A stretch of DNA of 40,462 nucleotides from Streptomyces turgidiscabies Car8 (GCF_000331005.1 NZ_AEJB01000332.1:1-40462), one strand, 5' to 3'. Shown: positions 7,975-16,463, numbered from the stretch's first letter. The notes: generated by a model not told the origin, from the sequence alone. A program made the numbers and translations.

Positions 7975-8997
7975 TCAAGCGTCCCAGAGCGCGCCCAGCG
8001 TCTGCAGGTCACCCCCGTACTCGATACGGTCCGCCCAGGGGGTCGGCCAGGCGTCGGTGCCGTGGTGGGCGCCGGCGAAGGCTCCGGTCAGGCAGGCGAT
8101 GGAGTCCGAGTCGCCGGAGGTGCAGGCGGCGCGGCGCAGGGCCGTGAGGGGCTCGTCGGGGAAGAGCAGGAAGCACAGCAGGCCGGTGGCCAGGGCCTCT
8201 TCGGCGATCCAGCCGGCGCCGGTGGCGATGCAGGGGTCGTCCTCGGGCGAGGCGGTACGGACGGCGAGCTGGAGCTTGTCCAGGATCGCCAGGCACTCGT
8301 CCCAGCCGCGGGCGATGAAGTGCTCGGGGCTCGGATCGTGGCTGTGCGTCCACAGGTCGCCCAGCCAGCGGTGGTAGTAGTGGCTCCGGCTCTCGTGCGC
8401 GTAGGTACGCAGCAGGGTCACCAGCCCGGCCGGTTCGGCGCCCTGGGCGAGCAGCCGTACGGCGTGCGCGGTGAGGTCGGACGCGGCCAGGGCCGTCGGA
8501 TGGCCGTGGGTGAGCGCGGCCTGCAACTGGGCGGCGCCCGCGCGCTGTTCGTCACTCAGGGCCGAGATCAGACCGAGGGGCGCGACGCGCATGTTGGCGC
8601 CACAGCCCTTCGAGCCGATCTGGCTGGCCTCCTGCCAGGGCAGCCGCTCGTTCTCCAGCAGGTCGCAGGCGACCAGACAGGTGTGGCCCGGCGCCCGGTT
8701 GTTGTCCGGCGACCGGTACCACTTGACGAACTCCTCGCGCACCGGCCGTTCCATCCCCGCCGGGGCGAGCAGCCCCCGATCCATCGCCGCGCGCAGCCCG
8801 TGGGCGAGCGCCAGCGTCATCTGGGTGTCGTCGGTGACGATCGCGGGCGTGGGCAGCTCCATACGCCGCCACGGCCCGCACTTGGCGAGGATGGACGGGA
8901 TGTCGTTGAACTCGGTCGGGAAGCCCAGTGCGTCGCCGAGCGCGAGCCCGATCAACGCCCCGCTGGCGGCGCGCTTCCTGACGGTGGTGGTGGTCAT
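7975..8997 (-). CDS. ADP-ribosylglycohydrolase (DraG/ARH family)
   Basis: Hydrolase that removes ADP-ribose from a protein, nucleic acid or small-molecule target. The 340-residue protein has the N-terminal metal site GALIGLALGDALG and VTDDTQMTLALA, and the C-terminal metal site TSGDSDSIACLTGAFAGA; together they bind the two Mg ions of the family. The ATG at 8997 overlaps the stop of the NrtR-like regulator as ATGA, so both are made from one message. The pairing suggests the hydrolase is controlled by NAD or ADP-ribose status. The target cannot be told from sequence. Confidence 0.9.
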   Translation of the reverse strand: MTTTTVRKRAASGALIGLALGDALGFPTEFNDIPSILAKCGPWRRMELPTPAIVTDDTQMTLALAHGLRAAMDRGLLAPAGMERPVREEFVKWYRSPDNNRAPGHTCLVACDLLENERLPWQEASQIGSKGCGANMRVAPLGLISALSDEQRAGAAQLQAALTHGHPTALAASDLTAHAVRLLAQGAEPAGLVTLLRTYAHESRSHYYHRWLGDLWTHSHDPSPEHFIARGWDECLAILDKLQLAVRTASPEDDPCIATGAGWIAEEALATGLLCFLLFPDEPLTALRRAACTSGDSDSIACLTGAFAGAHHGTDAWPTPWADRIEYGGDLQTLGALWDA

Positions 8998-9830
8998 GCG
9001 GGGCGTCCTTCCGGTGACGTGGGAGACGGTGACGAAGGGGACGGCGAGGAGGGGGACGGTGAGAACGGGGGCGGGGCCGGCGACGCCGACGTGGTCGGGC
9101 GCAGCAGCGGCGGGTGCAGAGTGGCCGCCGTACCCGCGCGGTACAGCGCGGCGGGTTTGCCCCGGCCGCCGGTGAGGCGTGCGGCACCCGGCACGGGCTC
9201 GACGAAGCCCGGGGTGGCGAGCACCTTGCGGCGGAAGTTGGGCGGGTCGAGCGCGGTGCCCCACACGGTCTCGTAGACCTGCCGCAGCTCGCCGAGGGTG
9301 AACTCGGGCGGGCAGAAGGCGGTCGCGATGCAGGAGTACTCCAGCTTGGCGCCGACCCGGTCGTGGGCGTCGGCCAGGATGCGGTCGTGGTCGAAGGCGA
9401 GCGGCCCGAGCGCGTTGTAGCGCAGCCATTGGGCCTGTGCCGCGTCCCCGCCGCCGTGCGGTTCGGGCGCGTGCGGCAGCAGCGCGGCGAAGGCCACGGA
9501 CACGACCCGCATTCTCGGGTCGCGGTCGGGCTCGCTGTACGTGCGCAGCTGCTCCAGGTGCAGCCCGGACACGTCCGACAGGCCGGTCTCCTCGGCGAGT
9601 TCACGCCGGGCCGCCGTCTCCGCGGACTCGTCGGGCAGGACGAACCCTCCGGGCAGCGCCCAGCGGCCGGCGTACGGTTCGTGACCGCGCTCGACGAGCA
9701 GCACGTGCAGCGCGCCCGCGCGCAGGGTGAGGACCGCCAGGTCGACGGTGACGGCGAAGGGTTCGAAGGCGTACTTGTCGTACCCCTCGGGGGCCTGGCC
9801 CCGAGCCGCTCCGTTCACAGGTGCGGTCAT
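8994..9830 (-). CDS. NrtR-like NUDIX/winged-helix transcriptional regulator
   Basis: The N-terminal NUDIX domain (about residues 20-160) has a complete catalytic box: a glycine, five residues, Glu, then RELAEETGL at the end. It may therefore still hydrolyse or tightly bind an ADP-ribose-type ligand. The C-terminal part (FTLGELRQVYETVWGTALD, NFRRKVLATPGFVEPV, GGRGKPAALYR) matches the winged-helix half of NrtR regulators. A Ser/Pro tail of about 30 residues (SPSPSSPSPSSPSP) closes the 278-residue protein. The ATG has AGGAGGGG upstream. Palindromes lie just ahead of the gene at 9853-9901, which fits autoregulation of this operon. NrtR family members sense ADP-ribose; that this one does so is inference. 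Confidence 0.82.
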   Translation of the reverse strand: MTAPVNGAARGQAPEGYDKYAFEPFAVTVDLAVLTLRAGALHVLLVERGHEPYAGRWALPGGFVLPDESAETAARRELAEETGLSDVSGLHLEQLRTYSEPDRDPRMRVVSVAFAALLPHAPEPHGGGDAAQAQWLRYNALGPLAFDHDRILADAHDRVGAKLEYSCIATAFCPPEFTLGELRQVYETVWGTALDPPNFRRKVLATPGFVEPVPGAARLTGGRGKPAALYRAGTAATLHPPLLRPTTSASPAPPPFSPSPSSPSPSSPSPTSPEGRPA

Positions 9831-9852
9831 GCCCGCCCACCCCTCCTGCCAT

Positions 9853-9901
9853 CGCTCTTTATGGTCACCATGACCAATAGTCATACCGACTATAAAGAGC
9901 G
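9853..9901. promoter_or_regulatory. Compound palindromic operator upstream of the NrtR-DraG operon
   Basis: An outer 10-base inverted repeat, CGCTCTTTAT at 9853-9862 and ATAAAGAGCG at 9892-9901, encloses two smaller ones: TGGTCA-CCA-TGACCA (about 9862-9876) and ATAGTC-ATACC-GACTAT (about 9877-9893). The AT-rich, dyad-symmetric layout lies 23 bases upstream of the regulator's start codon and would cover its promoter. Binding by the NrtR-like product is inferred from position. Confidence 0.7.
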
Positions 9902-10068
9902 CGAGCGGGACCCACAACCCTTCTTGACGACTCCCATACGCCCAAAGTCCCTCAGCGGCCCTCAGCGGCCCCTCAGGCGCCCCGAAGGGTCGGGAGGGCC
10001 CGGGAGGGCACCCGAAGGCCGTCCTGCACCCCCAGCCGCACCCAGGGGCCGTCCCGGCGCACGAAAAA

Positions 10069-10100
10069 CGGCCGGCCCCGGAAAGCTCCGGGACCGGCCG
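10069..10100 (-). terminator. Rho-independent terminator after rluB
   Basis: On the minus strand the stem CGGCCGG-CCCGGA pairs across a 4-base loop with one mismatch position and is followed at once by a run of five T. It lies 24 bases after the rluB stop, so it ends the parA-scpA-scpB-rluB transcript. It is the clearest hairpin-plus-T-run in the window. Confidence 0.85.
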
Positions 10101-10123
10101 CGAGTGCGGACACATCCGCTCGT

Positions 10124-11362
10124 CTACAGGTCGACTTCCTGCATCAGCATGCCGACCTCGGTGTTGGACAGGCGGCGCAGCCAGCCCGACTTCTGGTCGC
10201 CGAGGGTGATCGGACCGAAGGAGACGCGCACCAGCTTGTCGACCGGGAAGCCGGCCTCCGCGAGCATGCGGCGCACGATGTGCTTGCGGCCCTCGTGAAG
10301 GGTGACCTCAACGAGGTAGTTCTTGCCGGTCTGCTCCACGACGCGGAAGTGGTCCGCGCGGGCGTACCCGTCCTCCAGCTGGATGCCGTCCTTGAGCTGC
10401 TTGCCCAGGTCGCGCGGGATCGGGCCCACGATGTGCGCGAGGTAGACCTTCTTCACGCCGTACTTGGGGTGCGTCAGCCGGTGCGCCAGCTCACCGTGGT
10501 TGGTGAGCAGGATGACGCCCTCGGTCTCGGTGTCGAGGCGTCCGACGTGGAAGAGTCGCGTCTCGCGGTTCGTCACGTAGTCGCCGAGGCACTGCCGGCC
10601 CTCGTTGTCCTCCATCGTGGAGACGACGCCGGCGGGCTTGTTCAGCGAGAAGAACTGGTACGACTGCGTGGCCACCGTGAGCCCGTCGACCTTGATCTCG
10701 TCGTGCTCGGGGTCGACGCGCAGCCCCTGCTCCACCACGATCTCGCCGTTGACCTCCACACGCGCGTGCTCGATCAGCTCCTCGCACGTGCGCCGGGAGC
10801 CGTAGCCCGCGCGCGCCAGGATCTTCTGGAGCCGCTCGCCCTCCTGCTCGGCGCCCGGGAACGTCTTGGGCAGCTTGACGTCCTTCTTCTCGGCGTAGCG
10901 CTCCCGGTTGCGCTCCTCGGCCCGCGCGTCGTACTCGCGGGAGGTCGCCGGGACCCAGCGCCCGCGTCCGGTGCTGTTGTGGCCCTGCCTGGGCCCGCCC
11001 TTGGCGCCGCCGCGCGCGGAGGCACCGCGCCCGGACTTCGGACCGTCCGGGGTGGCGCCCGGTCCCACGTCGTAGCGGCGCTCCTCGGGGCGCGGCTTAC
11101 TGGGACGCCCCTGGGGCTGCCCCTGGCCCGGGGCCTGACCCTGACCGCGGCTCTGGCCCTGACCCTGGCCCTGACCGCGCCCCTGACCCGAACCCTGGCC
11201 TCGCCCCTGACTCGGACCCTGACCGCGGCCCTGGCCCTGACCGCGCCCCTGACCCTGACCCTGGCCGCGCCTGTCGCCCCCACCGCTGCCGGCGCCGCGA
11301 GAGTTACCGCGCCCGCCACCACTCTTGCCGCCACCGCTACCGCTGCCGCTACTGCTTCGCAT
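10124..11362 (-). CDS. Ribosomal large-subunit pseudouridine synthase (RluB/RsuA family) with Gly/Gln-rich N-terminus
   Basis: Isomerises uridine to pseudouridine in 23S rRNA. The 412-residue protein has an S4 RNA-binding domain from about residue 174 (GERLQKILARAGYGSRR) and the catalytic block GRLDTETEGVILLTN with Asp near residue 277. Most family members are about 250 residues; here roughly 150 residues precede the S4 domain. Residues 1-30 are Ser/Gly-rich, residues 30-90 are nearly pure GQ/GR repeats, and a basic Gly-rich segment follows. The ATG at 11362 shares one base with the scpB stop (TGATG). The tail is likely disordered and could bind RNA; that is inference. Confidence 0.9.
   Translation of the reverse strand: MRSSSGSGSGGGKSGGGRGNSRGAGSGGGDRRGQGQGQGRGQGQGRGQGPSQGRGQGSGQGRGQGQGQGQSRGQGQAPGQGQPQGRPSKPRPEERRYDVGPGATPDGPKSGRGASARGGAKGGPRQGHNSTGRGRWVPATSREYDARAEERNRERYAEKKDVKLPKTFPGAEQEGERLQKILARAGYGSRRTCEELIEHARVEVNGEIVVEQGLRVDPEHDEIKVDGLTVATQSYQFFSLNKPAGVVSTMEDNEGRQCLGDYVTNRETRLFHVGRLDTETEGVILLTNHGELAHRLTHPKYGVKKVYLAHIVGPIPRDLGKQLKDGIQLEDGYARADHFRVVEQTGKNYLVEVTLHEGRKHIVRRMLAEAGFPVDKLVRVSFGPITLGDQKSGWLRRLSNTEVGMLMQEVDL
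11100..11275 (-). repeat. GQ/GR-coding tandem repeat within the pseudouridine synthase gene
   Basis: Short units of 6 or 12 bases such as CCCTGACC, CTGGCC and CTGACCGCG (plus-strand sense) repeat across the stretch and encode alternating Gly-Gln and Gly-Arg. Length variation between strains would be expected from slippage. Confidence 0.7.
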
Positions 11363-12024
11363 CAAAATTCCGTCTGGTCGTCTGCGTCGTCTGCACCCGG
11401 AGCATCGGGAGCATCCGGATCGAACGACGGAACACCTTCCTGCGTCTCGGCCTCGATCGCGTCCGCCTCCGGAAGGAAGGGTGCGAGCTCCGGGAGTTCG
11501 TCCAGGCCTCGCAGGCCCATCCGCTCCAGGAAGTAGTTCGTCGTCGTGTACAGGATCGCACCTGTTTCGGGTTCCGTGCCCGCCTCCTGGACCAGACCGC
11601 GCTGCAACAGGGTCCGCATGACCCCGTCACAGTTCACTCCGCGGACGGCCGAGACCCGGCTGCGGCTGACCGGCTGCCGGTACGCGACGACCGCGAGCGT
11701 CTCCAGCGCCGCCTGGGTGAGCCGGGCCTGCTGGCCGTCCAGCACGAAGCCCTCGACGGCCGCCGCGTACTCGGGCCGGGAGTAGAAACGCCAGCCCCCG
11801 GCGATGAGCCGCAGCTCGAAACCGCGCCCCTGAACGGTGTACTCGTCGGCCAGCGCGCGCAGGGCGTCCGCGATCTGCCGCCGGGGCCGCTGAAGGATCT
11901 TCGCGAGGTGCTCCTCGGTCGCGGGTTCGTCCACGACCATGAGGACGGCCTCCAGGGCTGGCCCGAGATCGAGATCGGCGACGGTCCGCGGCCCGGCCGG
12001 CACCTCTGTGGTCTCCTCGCTCAC
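11362..12024 (-). CDS. scpB: Segregation and condensation protein ScpB
   Basis: Winged-helix subunit of the bacterial condensin, which with ScpA bridges the SMC heads on the chromosome. The 220-residue product begins with a helix-turn-helix-like ALEAVLMVVDEPATEEHLAKIL. The second winged-helix segment includes LTQAALETLAVVAYRQPVSRSRVSAVRGVNCDGVMRTLL, the best-conserved part of the family (broken here for length: LETLAVVAYRQPVSR, VRGVNCDGVMRTL). The C-terminus is acidic. The GTG start overlaps the scpA stop as GTGA and its stop overlaps the next gene, so ScpA, ScpB and the rRNA enzyme are translated in series. Confidence 0.95.
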   Translation of the reverse strand: MSEETTEVPAGPRTVADLDLGPALEAVLMVVDEPATEEHLAKILQRPRRQIADALRALADEYTVQGRGFELRLIAGGWRFYSRPEYAAAVEGFVLDGQQARLTQAALETLAVVAYRQPVSRSRVSAVRGVNCDGVMRTLLQRGLVQEAGTEPETGAILYTTTNYFLERMGLRGLDELPELAPFLPEADAIEAETQEGVPSFDPDAPDAPGADDADDQTEF

Positions 12025-13040
12025 GCCTTCTCGTCCTTCCCTGGCTTCACCGGCTCAGGCGGCCGGTCGAACTCGTCGGTGACCGTCGGCTCCCGATCGC
12101 CCTCCCCGCCCGTCCAGCGCACCACCAGCTCCCCGAGCGCCGTCTCCTGGTCCAGGACGACGACCTTCTCCCGGTACAGCTCCAGAAGGGCCAGGAAGCG
12201 CGCCACGACGGTCAGTGTGTCGTCGGTGTCGTCGACGAGGTCCTGGAAGGTGGCCTCGCCCAGCTCCCTCAGCCGCGCGACGACGATCTGGGCCTGCTCC
12301 TGCACGCTCACCAGGGGTGCGTGGATGTGGTCGACGTACACCTGTGGTCTCGGCCGGGGCTGCATCGCCTTCACGGCGAGCTTCGCGAACCCCTCGGCCC
12401 CGATGCTGATGACGACCTCGGGCAGCAGTTCGGCGTGGTGCGGTTCCAGTCCGACGGTACGGGGATAGCGGCGGGCCTCGTCGTCGAGGCGGCGGCTGAA
12501 GATGTCGGCGACCTGCTTGTACGCGCGGTACTGGAGCAGCCGCGCGAACAGCAGGTCGCGGGCCTCCAGCAGGGCCAGGTCGGCCTCGTCCTCGACCTCG
12601 GCGGCGGGCAGCAGCCGCGCGGCCTTCAGGTCCAGCAGAGTGGCCGCGACGACGAGGAACTCGGTCGTCTGATCGAGATCCCAGTCGGGGCCCATCGCCC
12701 TGATGTGTGTGATGAACTCGTCGGTCACCTTGGAGAGGGCGACCTCGGTGACGTCGAGCTTGTGCTTGGAGATCAGCTGGAGGAGGAGATCGAAGGGCCC
12801 CTCGAAGTTGGCGAGGCGGACCTTGAAGACCCCGTCATCGGGTTCGGCCGCCGGAACCGCCTGAACCGGGGGCTCCGGCAATTCCTCGGCGACCGCGGGG
12901 GCCTCCACCGGTACCTCGGAGACCTCGGGGGACGCCTCGACGGGTTCCTCGGCCGAAACGGGTGGCGAGCCCCCCGGACCCCGCCCCAGCACACGCCGAC
13001 GACCGGCGGAGCCGGGGGCAGGGGCGTCGTTCGAGGTCAT
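12021..13040 (-). CDS. scpA: Segregation and condensation protein ScpA
   Basis: Kleisin subunit that links the SMC heads in condensin. After about 70 Pro/Glu/Val-rich residues the 339-residue protein shows the kleisin start VRLANFEGPFDLLLQLI, then LDVTEVALSKVTDEF and DQTTEFLVVAATLLDLKA. The C-terminal winged-helix region includes ELYREKVVVLDQ. The long N-terminal extension is typical of Streptomyces ScpA. The ATG at 13040 lies 18 bases after the preceding small gene, and the gene overlaps scpB by 4 bases. Neighbouring parA and the small gene point to chromosome handling. Confidence 0.95.
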   Translation of the reverse strand: MTSNDAPAPGSAGRRRVLGRGPGGSPPVSAEEPVEASPEVSEVPVEAPAVAEELPEPPVQAVPAAEPDDGVFKVRLANFEGPFDLLLQLISKHKLDVTEVALSKVTDEFITHIRAMGPDWDLDQTTEFLVVAATLLDLKAARLLPAAEVEDEADLALLEARDLLFARLLQYRAYKQVADIFSRRLDDEARRYPRTVGLEPHHAELLPEVVISIGAEGFAKLAVKAMQPRPRPQVYVDHIHAPLVSVQEQAQIVVARLRELGEATFQDLVDDTDDTLTVVARFLALLELYREKVVVLDQETALGELVVRWTGGEGDREPTVTDEFDRPPEPVKPGKDEKA

Positions 13041-13058
13041 GGCCCACGCAGGCTACCG

Positions 13059-13637
13059 CTAGCGGCCACGCAACCGTCGTACGAGGATGCTCGCGTCCCC
13101 ACGGGACTCGAGATCCGCGAGCACCACCGCGACCGCCTCGCGCACGATCCGGCCGCGGTCGACCGCAAGCCCGTGTTCGCCCCGCAGCACGAGACGCGCG
13201 TGCTCAAGGTCCATCAGCTCCTCGGCGGAGACGTACACCGTGATCTTCTCGTCGTGCCGCTCACGCCCGCTGGGCCGCCGCGAGGGGGCCCGGCCGCGCT
13301 TGCGGGACGCCGACACCGACTGGGGCGAGGGACCCTGCTGTCCGGAGGCAGAACCTTCCTGCTCGCCCTGGCGGCGCATCGAACGCTCCGCGGCGGCCTG
13401 CCGGCTGCGCGACTCCCCGGCCGGGTCCACGCCGGCGGCGGCATGTTCGTCGCCGTCACCGTCACCGCCCTGGACGGGTACCGAGTGCGGCGCGTCCTCC
13501 GAGGCGGCGGCCCCGTCGCTCTCCCCGGCGGGACCCGGAACCCGGGCCTCGCCGCCCGCCTGACGCCTGGGAGAGGACGACTGGAGCGCCATGCCCCCGG
13601 TGGTACGGAACAGTTCGTCGGCCCCCGGCAGACTCAC
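13059..13637 (-). CDS. Small basic protein with ribbon-helix-helix-like C-terminus, next to ParA
   Basis: The first 125 or so residues are low complexity (Ala/Gly/Ser/Glu/Arg). The last 65 residues form the conserved-looking part: HDEKITVYVSAEELMDLEHA, then GRIVREAVAVVLADLE and a basic end VRRLRGR. A strand followed by two helices with KITVYVS is what ribbon-helix-helix DNA-binding proteins look like, so it may act as a DNA-binding partner of the ParA ATPase. It is not a ParB: no ParB/HTH core is present. A GTG at 13637 overlaps the parA stop as GTGA; an in-frame GTG at 13649 is less likely. 192 residues. Confidence 0.7.
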   Translation of the reverse strand: MSLPGADELFRTTGGMALQSSSPRRQAGGEARVPGPAGESDGAAASEDAPHSVPVQGGDGDGDEHAAAGVDPAGESRSRQAAAERSMRRQGEQEGSASGQQGPSPQSVSASRKRGRAPSRRPSGRERHDEKITVYVSAEELMDLEHARLVLRGEHGLAVDRGRIVREAVAVVLADLESRGDASILVRRLRGR

Positions 13638-14812
13638 TCGGCGTGACACCGGGCGAGCACCTCCCTGGCGAGCTGGCGATAGGCGGCGGCACCGACGGAG
13701 TTCGAGGCGTACGTGGTGATCGGCTCACCGGCGACCGTGGTCTCCGGGAAGCGGACCGTGCGTCCGATGACCGTGTGGTAGACGTGGTCATCGAAGGCCT
13801 CGACGACACGTGCGAGCACCTCACGGCTGTGCACCGTGCGTGAGTCGTACATCGTGGCGAGGATGCCGTCGAGCTCCAGTTCCGGGTTCAGCCGCTCCTG
13901 GACCTTCTCGATGGTCTCCGTCAGCAGCGCGACACCTCGCAGCGCGAAGAACTCGCACTCGAGAGGCACTATCACCTTGTGAGCGGCCGTGAGGGCGTTC
14001 ACGGTGAGCAGGCCGAGCGAGGGCTGACAGTCGATCACGATGTAGTCGTAGTCGGCCATGAGCGGCTTCAGGGCGCGCTGGAGCGTCGACTCGCGCGCGA
14101 CCTCCGACACCAGCTGCACCTCGGCCGCCGACAGGTCGATGTTGCTCGGCAGCAGGTCCATGTTCGGGACCGCCGTCTTGAGCAGCACCTCGTCCGCGGA
14201 CATCCCCCGCTCCATGAGCAGGTTGTAGACCGTCAGGTCGAGTTCCATCGGGTTCACACCGAGGCCCACGGAGAGGGCGCCCTGCGGGTCGAAGTCGACC
14301 AGCAGGACCCTTCGTCCGTACTCCGCGAGCGCGGCACCCAGGTTGATGGTCGACGTCGTCTTGCCCACGCCGCCCTTCTGGTTGCACATCGCGACGATCG
14401 TCGCGGGGCCGTGACTCGTCAGCGGACCCGGGATCGGGAAGTACGGGAGCGGGCGGCCGGTGGGGCCGATGCGCTCACGGCGCTGACGGGCCGCGTCGGG
14501 CGCGAGCGTGGCCGCGTACTCCGGATCGGGCTCGTATTCGGCGTCGGGGTCGTAGAAGTGCCCGTCGGGCAGTTCGTCGTAGTCGGCGAAGTGGTTGTGG
14601 ACCCCGCCACTACCGTCGCCGGCCATGGCGTTCACGTGATGACCATCCATGCTCATGTGTCCTGGCCGAGTCACCTCGGACATCGGGTGACCTTGGTGGG
14701 CTGCGAAGGTGCGGACCGCGACGGAGCCGACAGCCGCGAGCCCCGTGGGGCCCGATCCCCGCGCCGGCATTCCTGGTTGACCACCCCCGGGAGTAAATGT
14801 CGACTCATTCAC
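13634..14812 (-). CDS. ParA/Soj-family ATPase
   Basis: The 392-residue protein carries the deviant Walker A CNQKGGVGKTT near residue 143, the switch LLVDFDPQGALSVGLG, and the Walker B-like YIVIDCQPSLGLLTVNAL. About 135 Pro/Asp/Glu/Tyr-rich residues precede the ATPase core, much longer than oriC-linked ParA. It sits beside scpA/scpB, not beside parB and gidB, so it is the second ParA of actinobacteria (Rv1708-like), linked to condensin or sporulation rather than the classic parAB-parS system. The GTG start has AAGGAGG upstream. It is the first gene of a five-gene run. Confidence 0.9.
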   Translation of the reverse strand: MNESTFTPGGGQPGMPARGSGPTGLAAVGSVAVRTFAAHQGHPMSEVTRPGHMSMDGHHVNAMAGDGSGGVHNHFADYDELPDGHFYDPDAEYEPDPEYAATLAPDAARQRRERIGPTGRPLPYFPIPGPLTSHGPATIVAMCNQKGGVGKTTSTINLGAALAEYGRRVLLVDFDPQGALSVGLGVNPMELDLTVYNLLMERGMSADEVLLKTAVPNMDLLPSNIDLSAAEVQLVSEVARESTLQRALKPLMADYDYIVIDCQPSLGLLTVNALTAAHKVIVPLECEFFALRGVALLTETIEKVQERLNPELELDGILATMYDSRTVHSREVLARVVEAFDDHVYHTVIGRTVRFPETTVAGEPITTYASNSVGAAAYRQLAREVLARCHAE

Positions 14813-15076
14813 AAGTCGTCTTACCTCCTTGGTGACCAGGAAACTTCTCGATAGGTCAGCGTGGCACCATGCCGACGGTTGGCGACTCTATGGCGTGTCG
14901 GCCGTTCGCAGCAACACAATCCGCCGGACCCGGCCCGATGTGTCGGCAATGAAACATCCCGCTGTCAAGGGCGTACGGCCGTCGCACGGCAGGGTTCACC
15001 GGTGCGCGAATCGGTTGAAGCGTTACGTTCGAGGCGAGTTGAACGAGTGTCGCAAAGTGACCATACACACATCCGG

Positions 15077-15101
15077 CCGGACCTTGTCGGGCAAGGTCCG
15101 G
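15077..15101. terminator. Perfect 10-base inverted repeat downstream of ald
   Basis: CCGGACCTTG at 15077-15086 pairs fully with CAAGGTCCGG at 15092-15101 across a 5-base loop. It lies about 100 bases after the ald stop. There is no T-run, as is often so in high-GC terminators. It could also be a protein-binding dyad in the parA promoter region. Confidence 0.55.
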
Positions 15102-15185
15102 CGGGGTGCGGGGCGTTGACGACCCCTGTTGACGTATCGCCTTTTACCCGTTGATGACTTGGTCGTTTAGTCGACCGGCAGCACC

Positions 15186-15202
15186 TTCGGGGCGACCCCG
15201 AA
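15186..15202 (-). terminator. Short hairpin directly after the ald stop codon
   Basis: TTCGGGG-CGA-CCCCGAA is a perfect 7-base stem with a 3-base loop and begins 2 bases after the ald stop. It probably serves as part of the ald terminator together with the larger palindrome at 15077-15101. Confidence 0.55.
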
Positions 15203-15204
15203 CG

Positions 15205-16320
15205 TCAGCCGAGCAGTGACTCCAACTCCGCGTGCTCCAGCCCGTGCGCCTCTGCGACCTCCCGGTAGACGACCTTGCCGTCATGGGTGTTGAGACCCCG
15301 GGCGAGGGCGGGATCGCGACGCAGCGCCGCCACCCAGCCACGGTCGGCGAGTTCCACGATGTACGGCAGCGTGGCGTTGGTGAGCGCGTAGGTCGAGGTG
15401 TTGGGCACCGCGCCGGGCATGTTGGCGACGCAGTAGAAGACCGATCCGTGGACCGGGAAGGTCGGTTCGGCGTGGGTCGTCGGGCGCGAGTCCTCGAAGC
15501 AGCCGCCCTGGTCGATCGCGATGTCGACGAGAACACTCCCCGGCTTCATCCGCGACACCAGCTCGTTGGTGACCAACTTGGGGGCCTTGGCGCCGGGGAT
15601 GAGCACCGCGCCGATGACGAGGTCGGCGTCCAGGACGGCCTTCTCCAGCTCGAAGGAGTTGGACATGATCGCCCGGACCTTGGTGCCGAAGACCTTGTCG
15701 GCCTCGCGCAGCTTGTTGATGTCACGGTCGAGCAACGTGACGTGGAAGCCCATGCCGACGGCGATCTGCGTGGCGTTCCAGCCGGAGACGCCACCGCCGA
15801 TGACGACGGCCCGCGCGGGCTGCGTGCCGGGGACGCCACCGGGGAGCACGCCACGTCCGCCGACCGAGCGCATCAGATGGTAGGCGCCAACCTGCGGGGC
15901 CAGTCGGCCGGCGACCTCCGACATCGGGGCGAGCAGCGGCAGGGCGCGGCCGGGCAGCTCGACGGTCTCGTAGGCGATCGCCGTGGTGCCGGACGCGACA
16001 AGCGCGTCGGTGCACTCCTTGGACGCGGCCAGGTGCAGGTAGGTGAAGAGCGTCTGATCCTTGCGGAGGCGGTGGTACTCCTCGGCGATGGGCTCCTTGA
16101 CCTTCAGCAGCAGGTCGGCGGTGGCCCACACCTCGTCGGCCGTCGGGAGGATGCGCGCACCGGCGGCCACGAACTCGTCGTCCGTGATCGAGGAGCCGAC
16201 GCCGGCGTTCCGCTCGATGACGACCTGATGGCCGTGGCGCACCAGCTCGTGCACGCCGGCCGGGGTGATGGCCACGCGGAACTCGTTGTTCTTGACCTCG
16301 CGGGGGATACCGACCTTCAC
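15205..16320 (-). CDS. ald: Alanine dehydrogenase
   Basis: NAD-dependent oxidative deamination of L-alanine to pyruvate and ammonia, or the reverse. The protein starts [19 protein letters not shown], holds the pyruvate-binding lysine in LLKVKEP and the catalytic histidine in YLHLAA, and the NAD loop [16 protein letters not shown]. With the GTG at 16320 the length is 371 residues, matching the M. tuberculosis enzyme, and AAGGA lies at 11 bases; the alternative GTG at 16329 is too close to that site. The gene stands alone, with its own promoter at 16423-16450. Confidence 0.95.
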   Translation of the reverse strand: MKVGIPREVKNNEFRVAITPAGVHELVRHGHQVVIERNAGVGSSITDDEFVAAGARILPTADEVWATADLLLKVKEPIAEEYHRLRKDQTLFTYLHLAASKECTDALVASGTTAIAYETVELPGRALPLLAPMSEVAGRLAPQVGAYHLMRSVGGRGVLPGGVPGTQPARAVVIGGGVSGWNATQIAVGMGFHVTLLDRDINKLREADKVFGTKVRAIMSNSFELEKAVLDADLVIGAVLIPGAKAPKLVTNELVSRMKPGSVLVDIAIDQGGCFEDSRPTTHAEPTFPVHGSVFYCVANMPGAVPNTSTYALTNATLPYIVELADRGWVAALRRDPALARGLNTHDGKVVYREVAEAHGLEHAELESLLG

Positions 16321-16422
16321 GTCGATCACGGTCCTTGGCTCAGAGGGTGCGGGGGCATAGCAATACATACCCGGACGTGCGGGGGCACACCAGGAGACCG
16401 CAGGAGAAGGCGCGGTGGAGCC

Positions 16423-16450
16423 AGTCTAATGAAGGTGTTCTCGGTGTCTA
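16423..16450 (-). promoter_or_regulatory. Candidate promoter of ald
   Basis: On the minus strand TAGACA (16445-16450) and TAGACT (16423-16428) are separated by 16 bases, a good match to the streptomycete vegetative TTGACn/TAGRnT pattern. It lies about 100 bases upstream of the ald start. Confidence 0.55.
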
Positions 16451-16463
16451 GCCTTTCAATGCA

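Larger units (their letters stand above)
14813..15204. other. Intergenic region between ald and parA
   Basis: No gene is visible in these 392 bases. They hold the parA ribosome site (AAGGAGG at about 14822-14828), two strong palindromes behind ald, and presumably the parA promoter. A TTGACA lies on the minus strand at 14963-14968, but I find no good -10 at 16-18 bases, so I do not place a promoter there. No parS-like GTTTCACGTGAAAC is present. Confidence 0.6.

Noticed and set aside
14963..14968. TTGACA on the minus strand as the parA -35 box
   Set aside because: No TAnnnT hexamer at 16-18 bases downstream.
14813..15204. A parS site near parA
   Set aside because: No 16-base GTTTCACGTGAAAC-like sequence was found on either strand.
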